A model generated the notes under the pieces. That model did no database searches, was not told the DNA's origin, and saw nothing but the letters and a program-made list of their open reading frames with translations. The position numbers and the translations under genes were made by a program. Below are positions 24,449-32,397 of a DNA stretch of 36,112 nucleotides, piece after piece; position 1 is the first letter of the stretch, and the number at the start of each line of letters is the position of its first letter. The stretch is from Arthrobacter sp. Leaf141 (GTDB lineage Bacteria > Actinomycetota > Actinomycetes > Actinomycetales > Micrococcaceae), in the NCBI RefSeq assembly GCF_001424565.1, contig NZ_LMOL01000016.1, positions 1 to 36,112 on the forward strand, read 5' to 3'.

Positions 24449-25570
24449 ATGGCACAGATCCACGACTTCCAGCAATCCACGCAGTACCCGTGGCCAGTCG
24501 GGGTTCCCGCGCCGGCCGGGCCGACCGACGGCCCGCTCACGCCGCCCGAGCTGCAGCTGGCGGCCCGGAACCATGCCATGCCGCTGGAGGCGCTCCGCCG
24601 GGACTTCACCGCGCCGGGTCTGCACTACGTCCTGACCCACTTCGACATTCCGGACCTTGATGCCGCCACCTGGCACCTGCAGGTTGGCGGAGCCGTGGAA
24701 CGCTCGCTGGAAATCAGCATGGCCGCGCTGAGGAAAGAACCCGGCATCACGGTGCCGGTGACCCTTGAATGCGCCGGCAACGGCCGGTCGCTGCTGGCGC
24801 CTCGGCCGGTCAGCCAGCCGTGGGTTCTTGAGGCCGTGGGGACGGCCAACTGGACCGGTGTTCCGCTGTCCCACCTGCTGGGGAAGGCAGGGGTCCTGCC
24901 GCAGGCCGTTGAGGTGGTGTTTACCGGCGTCGACGCCGGAATCCAGGGTGGCGTCCCACAGAAGTTTGCGCGGAGCCTGCCGATCCACGAGGCGATGCGG
25001 CCCGACGTCGTCCTCGCCTACGCCATGAACGGCGGCGACCTGCCGCCCCAGCACGGCCATCCGCTGCGCCTGGTGGTTCCGGGCTGGTACGGGATGGCGA
25101 GCGTGAAATGGCTGGAATCCATCGAGGTGGTCACGGCCCCCTTTGCGGGCTACCAGCAGCAGGACGCGTACCGGTACCAGGATTCCGCTGACGACGCCGG
25201 CACCCCGGTTTCGCGGATCAGGGTGCGTTCGCTGATGGTTCCGCCGGGAGTCCCGGACTTTTTCACGCGCCACCGGGTGGTGCCGCGGGGGCAGGTGCTG
25301 CTGGAAGGGCGGGCCTGGTCCGGGCAGGGAGCGGTGACCGGCGTCGAAGTTGGCGTGGACGGCCAATGGATGCCCGCGCAGCTGGAAAAATCCCTGGGTG
25401 GGTACGCCTGGCGGAAGTGGACGGTGCCGTGGACCGCCGATCCCGGCGAACACGTCCTGTGCTGCCGCGCCACTGACGACACCGGCGCCACCCAGCCCCT
25501 GGAGCAGAACTGGAACTACCAGGGGATGGGCAACAACATGGTGCACCGGGTGTCAGTCCGCGTCGACTAG
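24449..25570 (+). CDS. Sulfite-oxidase-family molybdopterin oxidoreductase, cytoplasmic
   Basis: The 373-residue protein has the oxidoreductase molybdopterin-binding domain with Cys108 in VTLECAGNGRS as the molybdenum ligand, PLSHLLGKAG, and HGHPLRLVVPGWYGMASVKWL, followed by a Mo-co dimerisation domain (RSLMVPPGV, GRAWSGQGAVTGVEVGVDG). No heme domain and no Sec or Tat signal is present, so it should work in the cytoplasm, unlike the exported SorA or YedY (MsrP) types. AGGAG lies nine bases before the ATG. Sulfite is the likely but unproven substrate; the electron acceptor is not encoded nearby. Confidence 0.9.
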   Translation: MAQIHDFQQSTQYPWPVGVPAPAGPTDGPLTPPELQLAARNHAMPLEALRRDFTAPGLHYVLTHFDIPDLDAATWHLQVGGAVERSLEISMAALRKEPGITVPVTLECAGNGRSLLAPRPVSQPWVLEAVGTANWTGVPLSHLLGKAGVLPQAVEVVFTGVDAGIQGGVPQKFARSLPIHEAMRPDVVLAYAMNGGDLPPQHGHPLRLVVPGWYGMASVKWLESIEVVTAPFAGYQQQDAYRYQDSADDAGTPVSRIRVRSLMVPPGVPDFFTRHRVVPRGQVLLEGRAWSGQGAVTGVEVGVDGQWMPAQLEKSLGGYAWRKWTVPWTADPGEHVLCCRATDDTGATQPLEQNWNYQGMGNNMVHRVSVRVD

Positions 25571-25632
25571 GACCCCCGGCGGGAAAGCCGCCGCCTGAGC
25601 CGCAGGCCGCGGCGCTATACTCGGTGCCAGCC

Positions 25633-26019
25633 ATGACCAGCATTCCATCCTCCCCCGCCAGTGTCCGCATCGATGCGTGGCTGTGGGCTGTCCGCGCCTA
25701 CAAGACCCGCTCCGCGTCCACGGCCGCGTGCCGGGCCGGTCACGTCCGCCTGAACGGCAGCCCGGCCAAGGCATCGGCAACCCTGGTGACCGGCGATACC
25801 GTCACCGTCCGCATGTCCGGCTATGAACGCACCCTGGAGGTGCGCCGGCTGCTCGCCAAACGTGTGGGCGCTGAGGTGGCGTCGCACTGCTTCACCGACC
25901 ACACCCCGCCCCGCCCGATGGCCCCGGCGCTGGGCCTGCCGCAGCGTGACCGCGGGGCCGGCCGGCCCACCAAGAAGGACCGCCGTGAAATGGAGCGACT
26001 GTCGGGCCGGCATGACTGA
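25633..26019 (+). CDS. S4-domain RNA-binding protein (Hsp15-like)
   Basis: The 128-residue protein has an S4 domain at about 8-70 with VRIDAWLWAVRAYKTRS, ACRAGHVRLNG and GDTVTVRMSGYERTLEV, as in Hsp15/RqcP relatives. The basic C-terminus (GRPTKKDRREMERLSGR) is typical. Such proteins bind 23S rRNA or tRNA on stalled large subunits in ribosome quality control. ATG at 25633 is chosen; a GTG at 25624 is possible. The stop overlaps the amidohydrolase start by 8 bp, so the two are translationally coupled though functionally unrelated as far as can be seen. Confidence 0.92.
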   Translation: MTSIPSSPASVRIDAWLWAVRAYKTRSASTAACRAGHVRLNGSPAKASATLVTGDTVTVRMSGYERTLEVRRLLAKRVGAEVASHCFTDHTPPRPMAPALGLPQRDRGAGRPTKKDRREMERLSGRHD

Positions 26020-27493
26020 GCTGATCCTCGCGGCAGTCCGCCTGCCTGCCGGGGACGGGCCGAACGGGCCCCTCAACCTCCACCTTCGTGATGGCATCGT
26101 GGCAGGCGTCAGCACCGGGCCGTTGGCAGGTGCCGCCGGCATTGAAGTCCTCGACTGCGACGGCCGGTTTGTCATACCCGGGCTCTGGGACGAGCACGTA
26201 CACCTGAACCAGTGGGCCATGCACGCCAACCGGATCGACCTGTCAGGTGCGGCCTCGGCACTCGGGGCGGCGGCCGCCGTCGAACGCCACCTGCTGGCCG
26301 CACCCGGCAGCGACGTCACTGCCGTGGGGGTGGGGTTCCGCGACGCACTGTGGCCTGATGCGCCGACGCTGGGGCTCCTGGACGGGGCCACGGGAGACCG
26401 GCCCACCGCCCTGATCAGCCACGACCTGCACTGCGTGTGGGTCAACAGTGCTGCCGCCCGGCGCTACTCCCTGGCCGTGGACGGGTCCGGGTTGCTGCGG
26501 GAGGAACCGGCGTTCCTCCTGACCCGCGAGCTGGGCCTGCTGCCGGACACCGTGCTGGATGAGTGGGCGCAACAGGCAGCCCGGGCGGCCGCCGCAAAAG
26601 GCATCGTGGGCGTGGTCGACTTCGAAATGACGTGGAACCGTGATCCGTGGCTGCGCAGGTTCGGTGCGGGCTTCGACACCCTCCGGGTCGAGGCCGGAGT
26701 GTATCCGCAGGACCTCGAACGCGCGGCGGGGCTGGGCATGCGGACCGGCGTGGAACTTCCCGGCGGCGGCGGGCTGTTGCGGACAGGTCCCTTGAAGGTG
26801 CTCATCGACGGGTCGCTCAACACCCGCACCGCTTACTGCGTTGATCCCTACCCCTTTGGTGGGCACGGCCTGCTCACGGTGGACGAAGCCGAACTTCTGG
26901 ACCTGCTGGTGCGGGCCCGCGGGACAGGCTTTGTGCCCGCTGTGCATGCGATCGGCGACGCTGCCAACCAGCTGGCCCTGGACGCCTTCGAGCGGGCGGG
27001 CATTGGCGGGCGGATCGAGCATGCGCAGTTTGTCCGCGCCGATGACTTTGCCCGCTTTGGCCGGCTGGGAGTGGTGGCCAGCGTGCAGCCGTGCCACGCC
27101 CTCGATGACCGGGATGCGGCCGATTCCAACTGGCCGGGCCGGACGGACCGGGCGTTTCCGTTGCGCCGGCTGCTGGATGCGGGCGCAACACTCGCTTTCG
27201 GTTCGGACGCGCCGGTGGCGCCGCTGGATCCGTGGGCGGCCATGTCCGCCGCCACCACCCGTTCGGCTTTTGACGGCCGGGAGCCCTGGCATCCGGCTGA
27301 AGCCATCACCCGCTGGCAGGCCCTGGCAGCCTCCACGCGGGGCCGCGGGACGGTCCGGGTGGGCGACCCGGCCGACCTTGTACTCCTGGACGCGGATCCG
27401 CTGGCCGTTCCGGACCCGGATTTCGCCGCCATGCCGGTGGCAGGCACGCTGGTGGCCGGGCGTTTCACCTACGACGGCGGGATGCCCGGTTAG
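26012..27493 (+). CDS. YtcJ-like metal-dependent amidohydrolase
   Basis: ATG at 26012, inside the end of the S4 gene, gives 493 residues. Amidohydrolase family 3 landmarks are present: the metal HxH at His62 and His64 in DEHVHL after a short N-terminal barrel (VIPGLWDEHVHLNQW), AVHAIGDAANQLALDAFE, RIEHAQF, SVQPCHALDDRD and the conserved Asp in AFGSDAPVAPLDPW, ending in the VGDPADLVLLDADPL tail typical of the group. It would hydrolyse an amide or related C-N bond using one or two metal ions. The substrate is unknown. Longer upstream in-frame extension lies in the S4 gene and is rejected. Confidence 0.9.
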   Translation: MTELILAAVRLPAGDGPNGPLNLHLRDGIVAGVSTGPLAGAAGIEVLDCDGRFVIPGLWDEHVHLNQWAMHANRIDLSGAASALGAAAAVERHLLAAPGSDVTAVGVGFRDALWPDAPTLGLLDGATGDRPTALISHDLHCVWVNSAAARRYSLAVDGSGLLREEPAFLLTRELGLLPDTVLDEWAQQAARAAAAKGIVGVVDFEMTWNRDPWLRRFGAGFDTLRVEAGVYPQDLERAAGLGMRTGVELPGGGGLLRTGPLKVLIDGSLNTRTAYCVDPYPFGGHGLLTVDEAELLDLLVRARGTGFVPAVHAIGDAANQLALDAFERAGIGGRIEHAQFVRADDFARFGRLGVVASVQPCHALDDRDAADSNWPGRTDRAFPLRRLLDAGATLAFGSDAPVAPLDPWAAMSAATTRSAFDGREPWHPAEAITRWQALAASTRGRGTVRVGDPADLVLLDADPLAVPDPDFAAMPVAGTLVAGRFTYDGGMPG

Positions 27494-27525
27494 CTTTTGG
27501 TGTCACCGCTGCGGACCGGAATGGC

Positions 27526-28050
27526 CTACCCGGCGACGCGCGCCTGCTCTAGGTTCGCGAACGGCAACCGCCCATAGGACTCGACGAAGGCGGCGTGGTA
27601 CCCGGCTTCCGCGGCGCTGAGCTGTTCGGCTGACATCTCCTTCCAGGCGACCACCAACGACTCCGAGTCGAGCAGTTGCCAGACCAGCCGGCCGTCCCAG
27701 TGGCCCGGCGGGCGGGCCCGGCCGAAGTCCAGGAACTCCTGGATCTGGCGGCGCAGGCCCCGGTTGCCCTTGCTTCCCGGGCCTGCCTTGCCGAGGTACA
27801 GGACAGCTGCGCCGTCCACCCACTCAGCGGCGAGCGCATCCTTCGGCAGGGTGGGGCTGCGTTTTTTGAAGGTACCGGCCGTGCTGGTCTTCAGGTACCG
27901 GGGTTCGAAATCCGCCGGCGCCATGATGGTGAAGATTCCCGGCCCTTGGGGAACCCTGATGATGGCGAGGTCTTCGATTGCCCTGAAGCCTGCAAAGCCC
28001 TCGGCTTTCAGGCCCTTCTTGCTGAACTGCATAACTTCATTGAACAGCAT
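27526..28050 (-). CDS. Hypothetical protein with possible GIY-YIG-like segment
   Basis: The 174-residue protein starts at ATG 28050, overlapping the end of the upstream membrane protein gene by 14 bp; an in-frame ATG at 28032 is an alternative. Residues 81-125 contain VLYLGKAGPG, then GLRRQIQEFLDFGR and WDGRLVWQL, which resemble the YIGKA strand and following helix of GIY-YIG proteins, but the first GIY strand is not obvious and the usual catalytic Arg and Glu cannot be assigned with confidence. C-terminal residues VVAWKEM and AAFVESYGRLPFAN look ordered. It ends the PadR-membrane protein operon. Function unknown. Confidence 0.75.
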   Translation of the reverse strand: MLFNEVMQFSKKGLKAEGFAGFRAIEDLAIIRVPQGPGIFTIMAPADFEPRYLKTSTAGTFKKRSPTLPKDALAAEWVDGAAVLYLGKAGPGSKGNRGLRRQIQEFLDFGRARPPGHWDGRLVWQLLDSESLVVAWKEMSAEQLSAAEAGYHAAFVESYGRLPFANLEQARVAG

Positions 28051-29473
28051 TGCCGGGACCCAGCGTGCCGGGCCGCCCGGACAGATGGTGTCCCGGCTCC
28101 GGCCGGGCCCTCTTGCGGACTCCCATCAGTACCAGAATGACGGCGGCAACCACAGGTGAAAGGAAGCCGGCCGCGGCAACAAGCATGAGTCCTGGCCAGA
28201 TCCCTGCCACGGCCATAAAAGCCACGCCAAAGATGCGCAGTGACCGGCCGCCGGGCAGGAGCCGTCCCAGTGGGAGCACCAAAGCGCAGCCCATAAGGCT
28301 GGCCGCGACCAGCGTCACCGGCCACTGCCGTGGATGGCCCGCACCGAGGAGCTGGGCAACTGCCTCCATGATGAGAGCTGCGCAGCAGAGCAGGACGGAC
28401 CACCGGATGACCTTGCCCACCACGGGCGCAAGAATTCGTCCGGCCGCGAGGACCACCCATACGGCAGTAACAGCGCCGGCGCCTAAGCCAAGGTTCATGG
28501 CCCTGGTGGAGTCCGAGGCGAAGGACGTCCATTCGCTGCCGGCGAGGGCGAATGCGGCACAGGCCAAACCCAGTACCAAGCCAAAAAGGGCCCCGGTTCG
28601 TGCCGCCTTGCGGTCCCGGCCGGCAAGCCGGGGTGCGGGCATCCGGTGCCTGTCTGCCGCGGCATGTGCCGTGGGTCCGGACGAGCCAACTGATGCGGTG
28701 TTTTGCGTCCAGCCGGAATCAGCCGGGGATCCGGTCCCTCCGCTACCCATCCGCAAAGCCACAATCAGGACCACCACGGCCACAATGGTGTTCAGGAACT
28801 GGCCAATCATGATCATGGCGCCTAAGACCACGGCTGACGGGACCGCCACCAGGGCAGACAATGCCATCTGCCGGAACAGCGTGCCGCGGACCCGCAGGAC
28901 GGCGTTCACCGGTGCCAGGAGGAAGATGGTTCCCGCCGCCCAGCCTGCGGCAACAAACAGCAGGGAAGCGGATCCAAACCAACTGTTCCCCTGTGCCAGG
29001 TCTGCTTCCTCGAAGCCCACCGCGATGCTGGACAGTGACAGCCCCGCCAATGCGCAGGCCGGAACGGCTATTACTGCGGTAAAGAGCGCCGCCGGAGCCG
29101 ATAGCCTGCCGGTACTGTGCATCAGCGCTGTCGCTGCGAGGGACAAACCAAGCGGTCCTGCAAAAGACGCCAAAAGCATCCTGAAGGCTTGTGTTTCCGG
29201 CGGCAGTGACGTGCTGGTCAGCAGCAGTGCCACGGCTCCGGCGAAAGCCAGGGCCGACACCGCAGCGAAGACCGCGGCCACGCGGGGTGTCGCTCTTTCT
29301 CCGAGACCGTGGGAACGCAGGGACCACACGTCCGCCCGGGATGGCCGCGATAAACCCCGCTCCGCGGCGTCTTGTTCAAGGGTGGCCAACATGACGGCCC
29401 CATTCCTGACCCGCCACGAGTGCGGATACCAACGCAGCAGCCGGCCGTACCGCTTACGCAGGTCCCTGCTCAT
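28037..29473 (-). CDS. Polytopic membrane protein cotranscribed with PadR regulator
   Basis: The 478-residue protein begins MSRDLRKRYGRLLRWYPHSW, then a charged soluble segment to about residue 60 (ATLEQDAAERGLSRPSRADV). This resembles prefix segments found on actinobacterial membrane proteins paired with PadR regulators. About eleven to twelve hydrophobic helices follow from about 66, with a polar loop of about 55 residues at 245-300. ATG at 29473 overlaps the padR stop by 4 bp. No transporter motif or ATP-binding domain is seen. Function is unknown; genetic pairing with PadR suggests repression until a signal is sensed. Confidence 0.8.
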   Translation of the reverse strand: MSRDLRKRYGRLLRWYPHSWRVRNGAVMLATLEQDAAERGLSRPSRADVWSLRSHGLGERATPRVAAVFAAVSALAFAGAVALLLTSTSLPPETQAFRMLLASFAGPLGLSLAATALMHSTGRLSAPAALFTAVIAVPACALAGLSLSSIAVGFEEADLAQGNSWFGSASLLFVAAGWAAGTIFLLAPVNAVLRVRGTLFRQMALSALVAVPSAVVLGAMIMIGQFLNTIVAVVVLIVALRMGSGGTGSPADSGWTQNTASVGSSGPTAHAAADRHRMPAPRLAGRDRKAARTGALFGLVLGLACAAFALAGSEWTSFASDSTRAMNLGLGAGAVTAVWVVLAAGRILAPVVGKVIRWSVLLCCAALIMEAVAQLLGAGHPRQWPVTLVAASLMGCALVLPLGRLLPGGRSLRIFGVAFMAVAGIWPGLMLVAAAGFLSPVVAAVILVLMGVRKRARPEPGHHLSGRPGTLGPGNAVQ

Positions 29474-29850
29474 GTGGCCAGCCCAGGGAGATCTGTCTGC
29501 CCCTTGCTCACCCTTGCCGCCGAGGCAGGCTTCACAGACAACGGCCGGCGCCCGCCAAGCCTGCTTTCCGCCGCACGCAACCTTGCAGCAAGGCGTTCTG
29601 CTTCAGCGGACAACGACTGGCGTCCTTCATCCGTCAGTTCGTAGTACCGCCTCGCACGACCGTCCACGGTCTCATCGCCCGCATGCCGGACCTTGCCGTC
29701 CCGCTCCAGCCGCTCAAGGCTGGCGTACAGGGTTGTAACCCTGATGGTCTGGCTGCCCGCAGCGAGCTGTTCAACGTCCCGCAGGATGGCGTAGCCGTGC
29801 TGGCGGCCTCCCGCGAGCGCCGTGAGGATCCAGAAAATTGCCTCGGTCAT
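29470..29850 (-). CDS. PadR-family transcriptional regulator
   Basis: ATG at 29850 gives 126 residues. The winged helix-turn-helix begins at once (MTEAIFWILTALAGGRQHGY) with recognition segment IRVTTLYASLERLERDGKV and wing ARRYYELTDEGRQ, typical of PadR. A Leu/Ala/Arg-rich C-terminal helix (AEAERLAARLRAAES) should dimerise. A more upstream in-frame ATG at 29889 would swallow the palindrome and TATATT element, so it is rejected. No good ribosome binding site precedes ATG 29850 and a TATATT sits about ten bases upstream, so the transcript may be leaderless. It is the first gene of the operon with the membrane protein and is probably autoregulated. Confidence 0.9.
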   Translation of the reverse strand: MTEAIFWILTALAGGRQHGYAILRDVEQLAAGSQTIRVTTLYASLERLERDGKVRHAGDETVDGRARRYYELTDEGRQSLSAEAERLAARLRAAESRLGGRRPLSVKPASAARVSKGQTDLPGLAT

Positions 29851-29859
29851 AGTGGCGAA

Positions 29860-29882
29860 TATATACCCGATTCGGGAATATA
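29860..29882 (-). promoter_or_regulatory. 23-bp palindrome, candidate PadR operator over the promoter
   Basis: Arms TATATACCCGA and TCGGGAATATA match as reverse complements at 10 of 11 bases around a single central T. The palindrome ends ten bases before the padR ATG and overlaps the TATATT that could be the -10 element, so a bound dimer would block RNA polymerase. Its ends differ from the ATGT/ACAT consensus of classical PadR operators, so a distinct recognition sequence is implied. Confidence 0.65.
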
Positions 29883-29919
29883 ACCACAATTGAATCTGAG
29901 CTAGTTTACGCTGTTGAAG

Positions 29920-29928
29920 TTGTCCACA
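29920..29928 (+). other. Isolated DnaA-box-like sequence
   Basis: TTGTCCACA is an exact match to the actinobacterial DnaA box. It is a single copy upstream of the HNH gene, with no cluster, AT-rich element or dnaA/dnaN gene nearby, so it is not an origin. It may be chance or a weak DnaA-titration or regulatory site. Confidence 0.25.
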
Positions 29929-29978
29929 TACGGGACTTTCTTTCCAGCTCCACCGCCGGATTCCGGGAAAATTGAGGT

Positions 29979-31514
29979 ATGGACCTACGCGAGCACCCGG
30001 CGGTTACAACGGACGTTGCCACCAACGCCGGATCTTCCCTGCCGGCCGCGCTGCAGCTGGTGGCAACCGCGCACATCTGTCCCGATGACGCGGGGATGAT
30101 CAACCAGCTTCGACTGCTGGAGGACCTGAAGTCGGCAGCCGCGGCCCTGCAGGCACGGATCGCCGTTGCCTTTGACCGCTCGCAGCGCCGGGAACAGGCC
30201 GCCTCAGGCATCGCCGCCGCAGACCTTGGAGCCGGGGTTGCTGCGCAGATTGCATTGGCCCGGCGTGAGTCTCCCGCCAGGGGTGGCCGGCTGCTCGGAA
30301 TGGCCAAAGCGCTGATCGAAATGCCCCATGCCGCCGAGGCCTTGGCCGGCGGCAGCCTCAACGAATGGCGGACCATCCTCGCGGTGCGGGAAACCGCGCA
30401 CCTATCCGTGGATGACCGCCGGGCGGTGGACGCCGAGTTCGGACCGGATTACGGGTCCTTGGCGGACGCCGGGGACCGGTCACTCGTTGCGGCAATCCGG
30501 GCCGCAGCGTACAGGCGCGATCCCCGGTCGGTTGCCCGGCGTGCAAGCCACGCTGCGGCGGAGCGCACCGTAAGCCTCAGGCCTGCACCGGACACCATGG
30601 CCTATCTCACCGCCCTGCTGCCGGTTGCAGAAGGGGTAGCGGTTTACGCCGACCTGACACGCCATGCCGATTCAGCGCGTTCAGCCGGCGACGGCCGCAC
30701 CAAAGGCCAACTGATGGCGGATGAGCTGGTGGAGCGCGTGACAGGTACCCCCGGCGGCATCACCGGCATCGAAATCCAGTTGGTCATGACGGACAGGACA
30801 CTCTTCCAAGCCGACAGTGAACCAGCCCGGCTCGCAGGCTACGGCGTTGTCCCCGCCGAATGGGCGCGGGCGGCGGTCCTGGATGGTGCGGCAGCCGCCT
30901 CTCCAGCTGCCAACCAGCTCCCTCTGGACCGAGAGCCCGCTCCCGGCCAGCCCGCCTTGGCTGCTTGGATTCGCCGGCTGTATGTCGCACCGGAAACCGG
31001 CGAGCTGGTGGCAATGGATTCGAAAGCCCGGCTTTTTCCGCCTGGCCTCAAAAGCTTCCTCCAGGTGCGCGACCAGCTATGCCGCACTCCCTGCTGTGAC
31101 GCGCCCATCCGGCATTACGACCACGTTGTCCCCTGGCGTGAGGACAAAAACACAAGCGGCGCCAATGGGCAGGGGCTTTGCGAGGCCTGCAACCAAGCAA
31201 AGGAATCGGCAGGTTGGTCTGCACTGACAGTGCCAGGCACCGGGCACCACATCGACAGCAGAAATACTCAAGCCAGAAAGCAGGCCGCGGAAACCAGGCA
31301 TGCAGCAGGCAACAACCACGCTGCAGCCAACAGCCACATCGCAGACACCAGCCATGCCGCGGCCAGCAGCCGGCCCGCCGACACCCTTCCCGCTCCAGCT
31401 ACAAGACACGCGGTGGACACCAGGACACCCACCGGCCACACCTACCGGTCCGTCGCGCCGGCCCTCCCCGGAACCTTCCGCTGGCCTATACCGCTCCCCG
31501 AGGAGTCAGGCTGA
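29979..31514 (+). CDS. DUF222/HNH endonuclease-like protein
   Basis: The 511-residue protein has an N-terminal helical DUF222 region (about 20-300, LLEDLKSAAAALQARIAVAF and RRASHAAAERTVSLRPAPD) and an HNH domain at 368-405: Cys368/Cys373, Asp381-His382 in YDHVVPW, Asn396, and Cys401-x2-Cys404 with Asn405. This is the 13E12-like family abundant in actinobacteria. The HNH fold should bind zinc and a catalytic metal and nick DNA, but no target is known. The last 90 residues are low-complexity, with degenerate His-Ala-Ala units at about 430-485. GAGG lies only one base from the ATG, so start efficiency is doubtful. Confidence 0.87.
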   Translation: MDLREHPAVTTDVATNAGSSLPAALQLVATAHICPDDAGMINQLRLLEDLKSAAAALQARIAVAFDRSQRREQAASGIAAADLGAGVAAQIALARRESPARGGRLLGMAKALIEMPHAAEALAGGSLNEWRTILAVRETAHLSVDDRRAVDAEFGPDYGSLADAGDRSLVAAIRAAAYRRDPRSVARRASHAAAERTVSLRPAPDTMAYLTALLPVAEGVAVYADLTRHADSARSAGDGRTKGQLMADELVERVTGTPGGITGIEIQLVMTDRTLFQADSEPARLAGYGVVPAEWARAAVLDGAAAASPAANQLPLDREPAPGQPALAAWIRRLYVAPETGELVAMDSKARLFPPGLKSFLQVRDQLCRTPCCDAPIRHYDHVVPWREDKNTSGANGQGLCEACNQAKESAGWSALTVPGTGHHIDSRNTQARKQAAETRHAAGNNHAAANSHIADTSHAAASSRPADTLPAPATRHAVDTRTPTGHTYRSVAPALPGTFRWPIPLPEESG

Positions 31515-31611
31515 AGCCGGTGTTTGGAGGCGCTCTGCCACCTGAACCCGGGAAAGCGTAGAGTGGCATAGGACGCCTGATTCTGGACGCCTTGCTGCCG
31601 AGGGAGAAATC

Positions 31612-32229
31612 GTGACGATTGATTGGGACGAAAAAAAGGCCCTGCTACAGGAACCGAACATCGCCAAGGTGACCCAGCTTTGCGATGAACTGATGGAAAA
31701 GAAGCCGGGTTCCACCGTCCCGTATATTGACCCGGTGCATGACGAGGACGAATGCCGCATCGTCACCCTGCAGGTCAGCCCCGGCAAGGGCACCGAATCA
31801 GGTTTTGTGTCGCACAACAATGACGACGAGGGTGCCCGACGCGCCACCCAGATCTACGAGATCGCCGAACTCGACCCCCGCTACGTCATGCCTTGGAACG
31901 CATACCCGTGGGTCAGGGACCCTGGCCTTCCCTCCGCGCTGAGTGTGCAGGAGAAGACAGACGGACTCCGGCCGTTCCGCCAGTTCCTCAAGATCAATTC
32001 GCGGGTCTCGGCAATCATCGCCCACGGCACGGATGCCTCCGCATTCCTCACCCTGTTCGAAAAGACGTACCACTCGTCCCTCCGGAACAGCGGCATCAAG
32101 GTCTACAAGGCCTCCGCGCTTGGCGGGCGGGCCTTCGCCGTATCCGAAACGAAGCAGGAGGAACTCCTCACCAAGAGCGTGGAGACCTACAAGGACGCCA
32201 TGCAGCGGGCAGGCATCCAGCACCTCTGA
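31612..32229 (+). CDS. Probable uracil-DNA glycosylase-superfamily protein
   Basis: GTG at 31612, with GGGAG five bases upstream, gives 205 residues. VTLQVSPGKGTESGFVS at about 47-63, HNNDDEGARR, and VMPWNAYPWV at about 91-100 resemble strands and the Asn/Pro-rich loop of UDG-fold proteins that carry the pattern SPGxGTxSGxxS...WNxxPW. In active relatives a late HPS-type loop supplies a catalytic residue; here the matching region reads KASALGGRAFA with no clear His, so it may be inactive or divergent. No iron-sulfur cysteine set is present. It stands alone after the HNH gene, which hints at DNA metabolism but proves nothing. Confidence 0.6.
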   Translation: MTIDWDEKKALLQEPNIAKVTQLCDELMEKKPGSTVPYIDPVHDEDECRIVTLQVSPGKGTESGFVSHNNDDEGARRATQIYEIAELDPRYVMPWNAYPWVRDPGLPSALSVQEKTDGLRPFRQFLKINSRVSAIIAHGTDASAFLTLFEKTYHSSLRNSGIKVYKASALGGRAFAVSETKQEELLTKSVETYKDAMQRAGIQHL

Positions 32230-32236
32230 CACCCCA

Positions 32237-32250
32237 CCGGGGAATCCCGG
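32237..32250 (+). terminator. Weak hairpin after the UDG-like gene
   Basis: CCGGG-GAAT-CCCGG forms a 5-bp stem just after the 32229 stop, followed by further GC-rich inverted segments. There is no U tract, so it is at best a poor intrinsic terminator between this gene and the asparagine operon. Confidence 0.25.
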
Positions 32251-32362
32251 CCGGGGCAGCAGCACCGGCCCGGGCGCCATTGGTGCACCCGGAATGTGTG
32301 CGGCCCGGACAGCAATTCCCGAAGTACCTGACCAGCATTCCCGGAGATAAACGGAAACCGCA

Positions 32363-32392
32363 TTGACACTCGGTGTGACCGGTGCCATATTT
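32363..32392 (+). promoter_or_regulatory. Promoter of the asparagine/aspartate operon
   Basis: TTGACA at 32363-32368 is a perfect -35, and CATATT at 32386-32391 a reasonable -10, with a 17-base spacer. Predicted transcription start falls at or within a base or two of the GTG at 32398, so the regulator would be translated from a leaderless mRNA. CGGT-GTG-ACCG at 32371-32381, inside the spacer, has 4-base arms resembling the GGT/ACC half-sites of FadR-type GntR operators and could permit autorepression. Confidence 0.6.
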
Positions 32393-32397
32393 AAGGC

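Noticed and set aside
29920..29928. TTGTCCACA as evidence of a replication origin
   Set aside because: Single site with no cluster, no dnaA/dnaN neighbours and no AT-rich region; listed only as an isolated sequence.
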